64,000 nucleotides of DNA from Fennellomyces sp. T-0311 (taxonomy: Eukaryota > Mucoromycota > Mucoromycetes > Mucorales > Lichtheimiaceae). Positions 49,826 through 62,348 of the stretch are shown in pieces. The position numbers and the translations under genes are program-made. Every line of letters starts with the position of its first letter. Position 1 is the first letter of the stretch. Where the stretch lies: NCBI GenBank assembly GCA_025266875.1, contig JALLLT010000012.1:558001-622000 (forward strand), written 5' to 3'. Under the pieces are notes generated by a model that was given only the letters and a program-made list of their open reading frames with translations, did not search any database and was not told the origin of the DNA.

Positions 49826-52006
49826 CGGTTCCAAATCTGAAAAGTCCATCGATCTGATGCCGCGATTGCCCCACACATAAGCAGTTCTACTGGCTGCGGT
49901 GTTACGGCATTCGCGTCTCCGTGTGGTACCAATAAGGATAACAGTTAAACTTAAGCACTAAAAGCAGCATGAATTTTCCTTGGTATACAGAATTATTTGT
50001 ACAGCGGATCCGTAAAAAAGAAGTGCTTAGTATGGACAATAAAAGATTTTTTTCGAATCGATATCTTCTACTGCCTTAGTTTGATTATTGCTACAAGCTG
50101 TTACCCTTTTTTTGTTGAGTGCGTGCACTACCTTTTGGGCCTTTCTGATCTTCGTATTCTGTCGGAGATATTGATTGCGTAGTCTCATCTTTGAATGATG
50201 CCATTCGCTTGTGATATCTGAGTATGGTTTTCAGAATTGTACGAATTGTTATCGCTAAATCTCCAAATTAAGCACAAAGATCATACGGACAAAAAAGTGG
50301 TTGTATATACAAATTTGGAATGTAAAGGATTAGAAGCTCTGTATGCCTTAGAAAATCCCTATAGATTGTACTTGATATGGTATTTCGTATATATAAGCTA
50401 TTAAACCTATCTTATTGATTTATTACCATTTTCTTGATGTGCGCGGTATAAAGGCATTCATCGCTCAGACCACTTGATTTCTCAGACATTTTCTCCGTCC
50501 GTCTGGGTTCCTATCCAACTGCAGTCGGGTAAAGGTGCCGTTACCAGGGTTGTGGGACATGTAGCGCCTACTCAAAACCGTACCAACCAATAAATAAGAC
50601 GTGCTTTCATTTTGGAACCAATGGCAGCGTATGTCTCGATTGACGCAAGCCGAGATCTGAGAATGACCAATGCTGATCTCTGTCAGGCATATTTTTGCTA
50701 TTGTATTGTTGCACAGCGGATCTTTTATTTATTTTTTCCCAGGGTGATAGTCGTTGGTCGCCCTGAAAAGTTATGCAAAAAGTGAACAAAAAAGCACTGT
50801 GACTGAAAGTTTTAAAAAATGAAGAGCAACACATTATAGAGTGATAAATGCAACTGCACCACTAACTTAACCGTGTCCGAGACATTTTACTTATTCGGAT
50901 CTTCCTCTGTAGCACTGCACTCTATAACACTCTTTCACGAAATACCCGTAGTGGAATTTTTGAGCTATATATTACTAGAATAGTGCATACTCAATAAGGC
51001 AAAGCCATACTTATCTTTGCTTTACACCATCCCATGTAGTAAATACGTGATTCGCCGCATAGTATCTATCATCATTGTAGGATTTATACTTGATCTTCTT
51101 TCAATATTTATAGCTTCTAAATCGAATGTTTTGGCTTGCGGTCGATAGAAAACTTTTGGATATACTGGTTTATCGCTGAATCTACCTACATACCTTCTAC
51201 AAGCTAAAACTTCATATTACAGACCAAGATCGACGTCGTACGTTCGTGTCCATTGCTAATATATACGACGGAAATAAAATCGTAAGCAGTAATGGAACTG
51301 CGTATTAATGGAGTGTAACGTCTTTACATAGGAATTTCCAGGAATTCCTCGATGAGTACGTCAACGTTCGTCTAATATTCCTACTCGTTGACCCAAAAAT
51401 CGGATGACTTTGAAAGGTATAGCCGTTATGCCTCACTCAATACTTTTACTAAGCGTTGTAGCTCGTTTTTACCTACTATCAGTTGTAGAAAATGTTACAA
51501 AATTAGTGTAAGTATATGTGATTTAATATACTAGCGCCCAGCACATTATATACGTAATGTGGTGGAGTTTATATTGTTACTATGGAGATGAATGTTAAGT
51601 CTGAATATTTGAAACCACATTATAACTCAATTTGGAATATGCAGGCGCTGCCTTATACAGTAGCATATCACTGAGGGAGACCGTGTGTTATTTCTCACAT
51701 TGTTTAACTTTGGCTTAATCATATCCGAACACACAGGTTACATGTGATCCAGCTATCAGGGAGAATTCAAAAAGCCTGTGGCGACACGTTGATGATTAAG
51801 TATAGTAGCAGCCATAACTTCTTTATCATGTAATGCTTAGAAGTACGTACAATAGTAATTAAATTCGGAGGAGGTGCCTATATAACATGATTTATTTCAA
51901 AAGTGTATGAAATCGTGTCCTATCCGAGGTATATGACTTTATGTTTTATAAAATAAAGTATGGGGGTAAGAGAAGAGGAGGATGGCGGGAATATAAAAAA
52001 GTTTTC
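49826..52006. other. intergenic, no supported gene
   Basis: About 2.2 kb, AT-rich, no exon chain found on either strand. Confidence 0.5.
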
Positions 52007-54108
52007 TCAGGTGGCAATGGTCGCATCATAATGTACAGGACAACCTTTGCCTCGTTCTAGCCAATCTGATAGGCAATGACGGTGGTAGGAGCAGAGGCAT
52101 ATCATGCGCGCGATTTTTTCACCTGACAGTATGCATGACGATGATAAGTATCACATTGATAAGTCGGATCAAAGTTATGTTCCTACCAGCTTTAAATTCT
52201 TCAAAACAAATAGGGCATTCATAATCAATTTGTGGAGATGTTTCTGAGAGCTCGTAAACTAAGGGAGTAGCACTGGTTAGCAAAACCAAGGGCTGTTCAA
52301 ATTAAACAACGGTTACCTAAATAACGAGGAGGACGAACAGGAGGACTTCCTGTGTTTAGACATAATTGCAGATGTTTCTCTTGATCTCCCTTTCGCATGC
52401 CCAAAAGATCAGTGCCACACACGGGACATTCAGTCATTAGACTCTGTGAACTTGCAGAGCGCTTCATATGGCTCATGGCAACCGGAGCTGTAGCGCGCCG
52501 TCTTGGTGATGATGCAGATGATAGAACTTCTTTGATGGGTAGCCTGTTGCACGCGTCACATACCCGTTGTGGATGCATAGCGATAAGCGGGTAATGAGAT
52601 GGGTCGATGGCAGGGTCTTGTATAATTTCTTCGGGAGGTAGTCGTATTCTATGGCTACTGCAACGATCACACACGACTAGGCCGCAGCGACGGCAATGAT
52701 GGCGACGCACCAGAAAATTGAAACGTCTGTTGCACCGGCGGCACTCAGCGGCGTGTCGATCCGCTTCCCATACTCGTCGCGATCTGGGTGCGCTATGGAC
52801 TGTATGGTCTGATGCGTCGTCTCGACTATTGTTCGCATATTGCTGGTAATCGTTTGTTTCGACAGTTTGGTGTTGCATTGTTCCATTGATGGCAGGTACA
52901 GTAAGCTGGTTTGCGTTGAGAAGATCTTGCTGAGCAATCGCCGCAGCGGGAACTTCAGGCAGAACACCGGGAGATTCAGCACTTGCTTGCTCCACGTGCC
53001 TTGTATCCACTTCATCATGCCCTGTATGCTCTTCCACCCTCGTTTCTTCTTCAGAACCTGAGCGCTCTTCAGATCTTGCGTGTTCTTCCTGACTTGGATA
53101 ATCTTCCAGCGCTGGACGTTGTTCCGGTGTTTGATGTTCCTCCAGACGTGGACGATCCTCTGGCTCTGGATGTTGTCCCAATGTCGAATGCTCTTCATGG
53201 GCTACTTGCTCTCCACGTCCTCCATACCCTTCCCGCACTTCAGGTTGGTCTCGGGTTAGACACTCTCCCTGTTCTGCCATATCATCTTGAGATACACCCT
53301 CTACTTGATGGGATGAAGACAATGTGTCGACACTTTGCTCCCTTTGGTACTGTTCTTCCTCAACATATTGACCCTCACACTGATTCTTTGTCACATCACC
53401 CGTCTCATCTTCATCTTGCAAGTGAGGCTCCTGGATCTCCACGTGAATTTGCGGTGTAATTATCTCCTGCTCGTTTTGTTGAGATGGGTCAACTTGTTGC
53501 AGTGATGACTGGTCTCCCACGTGAGTGCGTTCTTTGCGTTCCTCCTGATTTCCTTCCTGCGATGCCTTGTCACCTCGATCAAAGTGTGCCTCTGGAGACG
53601 GGTCAGAATGCTCGTTTTGACCATTGCTTATGGAAGCAAGTAGTATCGACCGCTGAACTTGGGGTGTGCCCTCAAACTCCCGATCCGTAGGGATTTTATC
53701 GGGCTCTTGATGTTCGTCCTGCGATACATTGTCCTTATCTCTTCCGCCATCGTCTAGTTGTTCTATTGACCGCGATACCCGCTGTTCCCCTTCTTCGACC
53801 TGTTGTGTATTTATGCTTGCTCCGTGTTGGTCTGATAAGCTGCTGCTGTCACCTGGCTGTGCTGCTGGCACGCCAACAGGACCGTCAGTTTCGTCAGTGT
53901 TAACACTGTTGTTATCGTGCGCGTCTAATAGAGCACTGGGTGTCCTTGAAATTTGTTCTGAGGGTTCTTCGTCTTCCGTTGCTGTCGTTGTCGTCGATGT
54001 CGAGGGAAATTCGCACGTTCCCTCGTTTTCTTGTACAGCGCTGGTTTCGATCTTTCCCTCATGGGTTGTTGCAGACGCAGATTCTCCAAGTACTGGATGA
54101 GTTTCCAT
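52007..54108 (-). CDS. PIB1: FYVE and RING finger protein, Pib1-like endosomal E3 ubiquitin ligase
   Basis: Three minus-strand exons: 54108-52317, 52258-52187, 52122-52007 (introns 58 and 64 nt); 659 aa. The N-terminal about 440 residues are disordered, Glu/Gln/Asp-rich, with imperfect repeats around EEHxxxEERP (for example EEHQTPEQRPALEDYPSQEE). The FYVE domain at about 445-523 has the diagnostic WEAD, RRHHCRRCG and RVCDAC elements that bind PI3P. A C2HC motif follows (CPVCGTDLLG then HLQLCLN, about 562-585), UBZ4-like. The last two exons encode a RING: CPICFEEFKAGEKIARMICL then CSYHRHCLSDWLERGKGCPVH, with the terminal His typical of Pib1-type RINGs. It would ubiquitinate cargo on endosomes or vacuole membrane. 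Yeast Pib1 is much shorter; the long acidic N-terminus is the difference. Confidence 0.88.
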
Positions 54109-57100
54109 AATCCTTGTCGTCCCGAATAGCTACTTCCTTCTAATGCGAGAGATGAAATGGAAAGTGTAAGGCATTCCTTCAGAACAAGACCGCTATGGCC
54201 AGTCCCATTCAATTTTACCTCATGCAAGTCGCTTTTCTTCGAATTTGATTGGGGCTGGGCACGAGTCTGGAAACAATGCGGCGCCGGGCTGGATGCTGGG
54301 CACTCAAAGTACATCTGCCTTACAGAACATATGATGGAGCTATTACTCATATTGTCACAATAATGAACAAAAAGACCGTTCTGGCCTTCCTTAGGCAAAT
54401 GATGTCGATTTCATCATTGTGCCTTTCACGAGATACTTTGCATTGTTTGGCGGATTCATTCGATGATATATTACTAAAATAACCCATTTTATCGTCGGAT
54501 ACGAGCTAAAGTTCTAAAATCAACGTGAGTCTAGTTAGATAACCAGTAAATCTGTCAAAATGATACGCTGTTCGATTGGTAGTGACCGTTGGATACGCAG
54601 ATTTTCCATGAATAACACTTCCCCCTCCTGAGACTACTTGACATTATGTAGCGACTCCTTCTATATTAGGTTGTGGTGGCTAATCAGATAAATGACACAT
54701 AGGTTGACCGGGCAGATGCTTACGTTAAACTATTCTTTCATCAAGCTATTGTCCACTCCATTAATAGTTAAGCCGTAGGGTCTACAGTGGTATCTGTTAT
54801 GCTCTCTGTGCACCTTCTTTCTATATTGATTCAGACACTGCTTTCACTACAATAGTACTTTGATGATTTAATGAGAAGATTTCATACGTAGATATTTACT
54901 TGTAAGTATATATAATGATGCTCCACACTAATATCCTTTTCCAAGCAGCAGTAATTAAACAACTGTAAGCGAAGCCCAGTACGTATCGGACAGTTATATG
55001 GTAGCTTTAGATTGAAGTTTCTTTGATTCAGCAAACAAGTACGTATAAGGATGATACAAATTAGATCGAAATGACAGATGGTTAAAAAATCTTTGTGATA
55101 TCCTTTTGCTTGTATCTCTGTGCCCTCCCTTGCTCCAATAGTCACCAACTTTGATACAATGCGCACGAAGAGGCGTTAGTCTGTTCACTATTGCTAATAT
55201 CCAAGCGTTACATATACTTAAAAATAATCTTCAAAATACTTTCATTTAACTACTTGTATACACTCCATCAGTAGTATTGCAAACTATGAAGCGAACTGAT
55301 TCCACCCAAGGATCTGGCGACAGAGGTAAGCGACAAGAAACGGGACGACGAGTTTATCTATTAGTGCTCCAAGTACAAATCAGTTCGGTGTCTAAACCCG
55401 TTTCGCCTTGTTGACCCTATCTTGTACTTGGCAGCTTCATCTAAGGATCGATACCGACTGGTTAAATAGCGTATGGATTGGCTCCCCTCGTACCTACTGA
55501 AGGGTTGTGAATGCGGTGCTGTTGCAGTCCCCAGAGAGCACTACGTCACCTGCCTTTTGCTCCACGCAGAGTACCAAAACTGCTTTTAGCGTTTGGATCA
55601 GTCCCTGACCAGTAAAACGATGCACAGGTCATCGACCATATCTTGAACAGCCTTCCGCGTTCTCATAATGGACTGACTTAGGGCAAATGGAAGAAAGCGT
55701 GGCGAACACTTTTACAGGTCCTCCGCAAGATCGATAAGCTAAGCGACAAGGACGAGCAGTGCGATGATGACGAACCGGCACTGGAAGAAGCTTTCCAAGT
55801 CAGACCATCCGCACCTACAAGTAACCACACTTAGTATGGTAACCCTATCTTAAACACGTCTACCTTTCTGGCATTTGTCTACACTGCTTTTTCTCTTCTC
55901 TCTACTCTATCCATATTCGCAACTTTTCAATACAGGCCTGTCTTTTCCCAACAAGGGTTCATTCAGATATGATATCAGATATCTGTTATTATATCTATAC
56001 ATAGATTTATACCGTAAGAAAACGGCCATACACCTGTAGGAGCAGGTCAATAAGTCTTCCAAGTAAAGTTCATACTTTTTAACTAATTAATCATATCCAC
56101 ATAAAAAATTGAGTTCTGTATAGAAGATGTATTCGCCTAGATTCGAATATTGTACTCTGGTTTTAAAGGCTACATAAAAATCTAGTTAGAACTTAAAAGG
56201 ATATAGATCAATATGCACAACCACAATCACTGGCGATGTTCGTGACGCAAGTAGCTCCCACGTTCACGGCATAATAAAAAGGATATAGTATGACTGCTTA
56301 TTTTTTTAACTTTCTCCTCTGCATCGCGTATATGCATAATGGTATTAAATAGGGGGAGTGTCAAACGGCGATCTTTTATACCAGGAGGTCAATGGCTAGC
56401 CTACCAAGAAATGGCTCTGAAATTAGTCATTTAACTTTTCTATTATAGCCCATCGTAATAGCACTAAATCTATGTCGAATCTGTTGCATATCGGAAGAGC
56501 TTAAATCTATTTTCTTCCACGGTATACCGAAACAATATCACCAAAACGCACTTGTCAGCTGACATACACAAGATGGGCCCGTGTAACACAGTAATAAACA
56601 AAGCATGGATAAACGCTTAGATGGACGCTACATTCCAGTGATTGAAACTCTGCTATGTAGTTCCATACATAAAAATTGTTGAAGAGTGAACATCCTACTA
56701 TTTGCTAGTAACTTAGAGTATCATATGATACGACAGATCTTTTCTGGTCACATGTCCTACGATCTGCATCCGATTAGCGGAAAGCTTTGACCACAAAGGC
56801 TAAAGCATCTGATGGGCACAAGATAACCGGAGTCCGGCCCTGTTCTCTGATGCTCAGTACCCTTAGCGCAATCAAGCCAAAGTATTAACAAATATAAGCG
56901 TTGAATATCCTTGCAACTGTAAATGCATACGAACTAGTTATTTGAGCTTTAATCATGAAATATTAACCTGTTTGCTATCCCTTGTAAATCTGCATAGTTA
57001 GGAAACGTGTACGCCCAAATTTGTAAACATATGCGAGTTGGCGTTTGAAATTGGCTAATATAAATGCTATACTTTTCGTGATCTGTTTCCCGCCCCCTTT

Positions 57101-57129
57101 TCCACAACTTACAAAAAAAAGTTTTTCAC
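54109..57129. other. intergenic, with one possible decayed coding fragment
   Basis: Mostly featureless. At about 55690-55838 the plus strand reads KWKKAWRTLLQVLRKIDKLS then DKDEQCDDDEPALEEAFQV before a stop, helical and charged in a coding-like way, but I found no start, no partner exon and no family. It may be a relic. Confidence 0.4.
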
Positions 57130-58986
57130 ATGACTGATAACGTTAATACAGAAGGAAAGCAGCAGCTACGACATACTTCAACCGGTTCTGTACATGAATC
57201 GTCGGCATATGTCGACGAGAAAAGCGACTCCAGTGCAAACGCTGTTGTCGTTCACGAGAACGCTGACAAATCTCTGGATACGCACTGGAGCGCTTGGGTT
57301 GCGGTGTCTTGTGTAATTGCTGTAAATGTCGCCTGTATAATAATGTGGACAACCGCCTCAAACGCCCCAGTTTCCTTCATGGAATGGTTACAATGCGACT
57401 ATAACAAACTGAATTGGCTCTCAAACGTAGCAGCAATCAGTAATGCAACTTTTTCCATAGTTGCAGCTTGGGCATATGAGCGATTTGGTCCCAAAGCATG
57501 CGTAAGTATCAACGTGCTTAACTTTTTCTCGTCATCTAACTTTAGTACACCATGGTTAGGTTGCTGCATGTGGATGTTTGAATCTCCTGGGCTGCTGGAT
57601 TCGATGTATTGGTATACTGCTTTCTCCAGAAAAACGATATCCGATGATGATGCTGGGACAGGCTATTGCTAGTACTGGAGGCCCATTTGTTTACAAGTAA
57701 AGTTCGTTGCTTTAATGTTATTTCGTGAAATAATTCAGCTGATGATTTTACTGACGGAAAATAAAATAGTGTGGCGCCTAAGGTACGTTTAATGCTTAAT
57801 TTTTGGTACAAAAGTTTTACCTGTCGCCACATTCCCCCTAGTTTGTCTCGATATGGTTTGCGCCAAAGCATCGCACAACTGGTAGTATGCTTGCAAGTAA
57901 GTATCTAGGATAGCATACACCACTTAATACCATTATGTTAATGTTTCCTACTATATCTACAGCATTATCACTCGGAATGGTCATATCTCCTCTCTTCATG
58001 CCAGTTGTTGCTTTTGAGCCAGAACAAGTGCCAAAAACGGTATGTGTAACATAAGCCATAAATAGCTTTACTGCATGTAAAATGCTTATATCAAATGTTA
58101 TCTATAGCTTCTAATTGTGGCAATCGTTGCAACCGTCTGTGCAATTCCTGTTATGTTTATCCCACAGAAGCCGCCGCATGCACCATCTTTGAGTGCAATG
58201 GCGGAGAGAATAACAGTATGGCAAGGATTTAAGATGGTGAGCAAGAATTTCCAGTTTTGGAGCATTTGTATTGTTTCCACGATGACCGTTGGGATGTATT
58301 CCACTGTGTCTATTGTCATGGTTCTCGCCGCACTTCCGTATGGATACAATGAGCGTGAAGCCGGAATTGGCATTGCACTTCTCATTGCTTCTGGTTTTGT
58401 TGGTGGTGGAGTTTTCAGTTACTGGGCTGGGAAAACAAGTCAGCATCTCATGCTCATAAAGCTGTTTGTACCTATGGCTTGTGTTTCGTACATTATGGCG
58501 ATCTTTCAAAGTATGTAAGCCATTATATGACTATCAACAGGCTGTGTCGACTACTCATTACTTGTGCAGTTGTGGAAAATGCATATGGGCCATTCTTGTG
58601 TGTAAACATTCTCATAGGAATTTTTGGTACAGGAATATTTCCTATACAACTTGAGTACGCATGCGACAGTAAGTGTTTTCCGACCACGATACAATACTAT
58701 GATAAAAATACTGATTTCATCAATTGAACTGTTCCAAATAGTGTTTTATCCAGTTCCTGAATCAGTCATTTCCAATATTATATGGTCTCTGGGTACTGCG
58801 CTCATGAGCATCTTGACAGTCATTGCTACAGAGTTGATTGCAGGTCCAGATGCCAACCCACCTAATAACTTGGATATGTCTTTGGTAGCCATGGCTGCTA
58901 TTTTTGTCGCTGGATCGATTCCCTGTATTTGGCTTAAGGGTGACATGAAACGGGTAGCCGCCGATGAAGAAGCCACTTTGTCATAG
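57130..58986 (+). CDS. FLVCR/SLC49-type MFS transporter
   Basis: Eight exons: 57130-57501, 57560-57696, 57770-57782, 57842-57896, 57963-58039, 58108-58510, 58570-58668, 58742-58986; 466 aa; introns 58-73 nt. About twelve membrane helices follow a hydrophilic 60-residue N-terminus. Family blocks: MEWLQCDYNKLNWLSNVAAI, GCLNLLGCWIRCIG, MMMLGQAIASTGGPFVYN, then NVAPKFVSIWFAPKHRTTGS, which matches the FLVCR N-x-P-x-K-x(5)-WF-x-P-x-x-R motif. That motif is assembled across the 13-nt microexon (T GTG GCG CCT AAG) and its neighbours. Mammalian FLVCRs carry haem, choline or ethanolamine; fungal members are uncharacterised. In intron 6 the distal AG (58568-58569) must be used, because the nearer one gives a 30-nt intron and the wrong frame. 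Confidence 0.9.
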
Positions 58987-59966
58987 TGAATCTTTGTATT
59001 TTCTTCTGTCATTCTAATTTATTTAGTCATGAATTCACAATGTATTTATCATATAGTATAAACTTCTTGATTGTGCATACGTTTACCATTTGAAGATACT
59101 TCCCAGTTGCTGCAAGATCCTTAATTTCCATTTAGTGCTGCTTGGTTTACACTGAAGAAAAATCAAGACTGGAGATTCTACCAAGTAGGTACTGAAATTC
59201 TATTATCATCATCGCTTCTCAGCTTTCACCGAGAAAACTTTTGGTTATCTCCCTTTTGATATTTATCTCCAGTTCCACGTTGGCAAATTATATATATAAC
59301 ATCTTAGCTGTTTTTTAGAGCTGAGTCAGTTTATTCTTGATCACATCACACGCAGTTTCATATATATCGTTTACATTAAGTATGAATTATGTATCTATCA
59401 CAGTCTGATATGATGACCCTTTTAAGCAGCGGCCATTATTACTAAGCATTGTTATTTGTGACGATGTACAAGATCACCTGGCAAGACACGATCGAGATAC
59501 GCCCACTTATTCAGCAAAGCTGTCGCAGCACATTCAGAAAATGTATAAATTGATCCAGACCCACTTTCACAGTGAGGCATAACACGAGTTATCCCACATA
59601 TCTTTCAAACCATGCCTTCTACATCAGCACTTTTCAAGCTCTTCAATGCCATCAAAAGCGATGGCACACGGAAGAAACACCGTATTGCTCTTGCTACAAA
59701 AGTTACAGGAACCGTGCTTCGACCACTCTTCAACAGGGATATTACTAGATAGTAACGTGCAACCAAAGGTGATCTGCTCATTATCGAAAGAATCTTAATT
59801 TCTTCCGGCCAGTGGTTACCGTGATGACCCCTGCTATATATAGCGACGCGGATGAACCAAGGCCAGAAATAGGTTACGAACGCGACCCACGCTAAAGGAT
59901 GCTACATATTGCTTTAACATGTAGGAAGAGCCACCGGATCAATTTTCCTTTTAGTCTGTCTCTTCA
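58987..59966. other. intergenic, one small ORF
   Basis: AT-rich. Contains only the 46-codon ORF listed separately. Confidence 0.45.
59612..59752 (+). CDS. possible small basic protein, 46 aa
   Basis: ATG in good context (AAACCATGCC), TATA-like GTATAAA about 70 nt upstream, and a basic amphipathic product (MPSTSALFKLFNAIKSDGTR, then many Lys/Arg). I recognise no family. It could be a chance ORF or a fragment. Confidence 0.25.
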   Translation: MPSTSALFKLFNAIKSDGTRKKHRIALATKVTGTVLRPLFNRDITR

Positions 59967-61210
59967 TCACCAATTGACAAATACTTGCAATGTTGTCATA
60001 TATGCATTCAGCAAAAACTGGTCTCCAGCAGTAATCATCCTAGTATCCTGTAAGTAATTACACACTAGCAGCTGCCTGAAATATTTTTGCTGACGATTGT
60101 AAGCTGTACGAACTGCATAATTGGTCCAAGTGCCATTCTGTTTTGTATATACTTCATAGATAAACTTCCTATTGGCGTCAGCAGCAGATGGTGCATAACG
60201 TTGCGTAACATGAGATGGGAGCAACAGGTGTTAAGAGTCATCGGGATGCACTTTGTGGGCGAAGATCCACCGCTGTTTCAGAGCCAAAAAGCGCCAAATC
60301 CTCGCCTCAAAGATGGAAGGTTCTCCAACAGGAAACCTTTGCCGTCGGTGACATTGTTGGCATAAAATATCTCGGGCAGTTGATGGCCATACAGGCGGTA
60401 CGAATTGAGTATCTCCTCGAAGGCCGGCTTCAGATGCGAGAACTTTTTCGTAGGAACTAAAAACTATAACCTGATCTCTTCGTACTCATTACATACCGTG
60501 TAGATCGCGTAACATGTCGGTCCACTACCAATCTTCGTCGTGTGCTTGACAATTTTGAAAGTGTGCTCGCCTTTCAAAATTACGCCGTCGATCACCATAA
60601 TTTCTTCGTCAATAACAGGCTGAAGCTCGTCCATCGAAGCGGTATAAACCAAACCGAGGTAAATGGCGGAAGGAACGTAGCCGGCGTATCCTTTGGGATT
60701 GTCAAACTTCGAGAATGGTATATGGTTCCCTCTGAGAATGCCACTGATCCGATCGAGTATATATGTCTGTGGATTTTTGAGACGGTGAGGGATGATGTTC
60801 ATGTATGTGAGCTCCAAGTTGCTATGGCGTAGGGTATGTTGCTCGTAAAGAAGATCATACAATTGTTCAGGTCCGAGAGCATTTTGGAAGAATGTGCGTA
60901 TCAAGTTAAAAAGCTGCTTCGGCACACCAGCCCTGTGAGTCAGGTATGCGGGGAATATGGACTGGATATGGCGCGGTAGACGGCTGATGGTGCGCTCATC
61001 GTGTGCCATGACTGTTTTCTACATTTGCATCGATACTGGTGAGACAAGAAGTAAAAGCAGCGAAAATGTCATTAAAAAATATACCATACAAATAGGCAGC
61101 TTGATATTACCTGTTGATGTCAACAATGCGTCTCGCAACAGATTTGGCACCAGAACCGACTCCATCAAGAGTACCAGCACATTGGCGAAATTTGGTATAG
61201 TCAGAGTTCT
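59967..61210 (-). pseudogene. decayed DNA-transposon transposase of a Mucorales-type family
   Basis: Minus-strand reading: SVLVPNLLRDALLTSTG, a probable intron, then MAHDERTISRLPRHIQSIFP, AYLTHRAGVPKQLFNLIRTF, FDNPKGYAGYVPSAIYLGLV, EEIMVIDGVILKGEHTFKIV and YAIYTVCNEYEEIRL. A TAG at about 60464 interrupts the frame, which resumes FLVPTKKFSHLKPAFEEILN, YRLYGHQLPEIFYANNVTDG, followed by another stop at about 60277 and a C-terminal piece to 59967. The order resembles a DDE/RNase-H-fold transposase, with the Asp in VIDGVILKGEHTFK the likely first catalytic residue, that I associate from memory with repeated genes in Mucorales. The N-terminal end is unclear because an AT microsatellite adjoins it. 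It lies 1.1 kb from the TIR element but is not inside it. Confidence 0.6.
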
Positions 61211-62249
61211 TGTGACAAGAGAACTTATCGGGTATAAGGCGATAGTATATACAGTATATATATATATATATACCACTATGGGAAGGAACCGACGTGTTAG
61301 ACCTTGTTAATTCGTGTTATGGCTTGTCAAACTTTTTGCAAGCTTGTTGATTCTGATTGTCTCTCTTTGAGCAACTTTGGTGTTATCAATGTATTATTAT
61401 AAAATATGGTAGCGTGTTCATTGAAGGTATACTAAATAATTTGCTGTGCTTCCACATTGCATGTTGTCCAGATCCATATCTTTATACAGATAATAAACCT
61501 TATCCGCATAGATCGACAATCCGGGCATCCCAGCAAACCTGAGCTTCACTAACGTATCGTCTTGTGCCATCCTGAGCCGTTCCACAAGGCGCCCCGTCGT
61601 TGCTCTGTTACACGTTCTCAATAATGTTCATCAAGCACAGCATCCTTTGCTCGCCTCAGGACAGAAAAATATAGGTGCATGAATACCACTATATGCACAT
61701 GAACCTTCAAATTCGTGGACAAAAAGTTCGATCTCACAAAAAAAATCTTCTCAGGACGTTCACACATTTTGTCTTCGTCTTCTTGCATTGAGGTCGACAG
61801 GTAGCATTACTGTAACAAGATATGACGGCTTCGTGGAGCGATTGCTTTGAAACGCAAGTGCGTAATAAGTGTTGTCACCAAAAAGCAACTTTGGTGCGAC
61901 AGTTTTGCAAAGTAGACGTGTTTGAAACTTTTGTAGGTAGTATATGAGATTTAAGTCTTGGTAGGCCTTGATCGGGACATCTCGTAAGACCGGAGGTTCC
62001 CAGGACTTCAGGACGCCTTCTTCGTTTCCACATTTGGTGTAACATCTGCTCTCATAGCTGTAGACTTGTCACCGAACTGGCGTTCATAGTATTTAGAATA
62101 AAATGCGCAAACGAGTATTCAGCATAGAATATGTCGCCTCATTAATCCAGAGAAACCCAGGGTAGACTTGACCGTCCAGCAATGCGAGACTGGAGCCTGA
62201 TATCTGGTACGACTTTACGAAAATGAATCAGACGAACACAAAACGGTTG
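61211..62249. other. intergenic, possibly upstream remnants of the transposase
   Basis: Contains an (AT)n run at about 61255-61272. A minus-strand open stretch at 61418-61621 (RLRMAQDDTLVKLRFAGMPG) might belong to the dead transposase but cannot be linked to it. Confidence 0.35.
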
Positions 62250-62348
62250 CATCGCTTCACCCATCACTTGCATCGCTTCACCATAGACTTGCATCACTTC
62301 ACCAAAGATTTGCGTCCCCTCACCAAAGATTTGCATCCCCTCACCAAA
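62250..62348. repeat. 21-bp minisatellite, 4.7 units, interrupted by a transposon
   Basis: Units start at 62250, 62271, 62292 and 62313, with a fifth partial unit from 62334. Consensus is about CATCNCTTCACCAAAGATTTG. The fifth unit is cut after CTCACCAAA by the element and appears to resume with GA after the right-hand target duplication. The 21-bp period equals seven codons; the minus strand is open across it and reads repeating GExMQxF/Y. Confidence 0.85.
62340..62348 (+). repeat. left 9-bp target-site duplication
   Basis: CTCACCAAA, identical to 63990-63998. The host unit continues GA after the right copy, as expected for an insertion. Confidence 0.75.
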
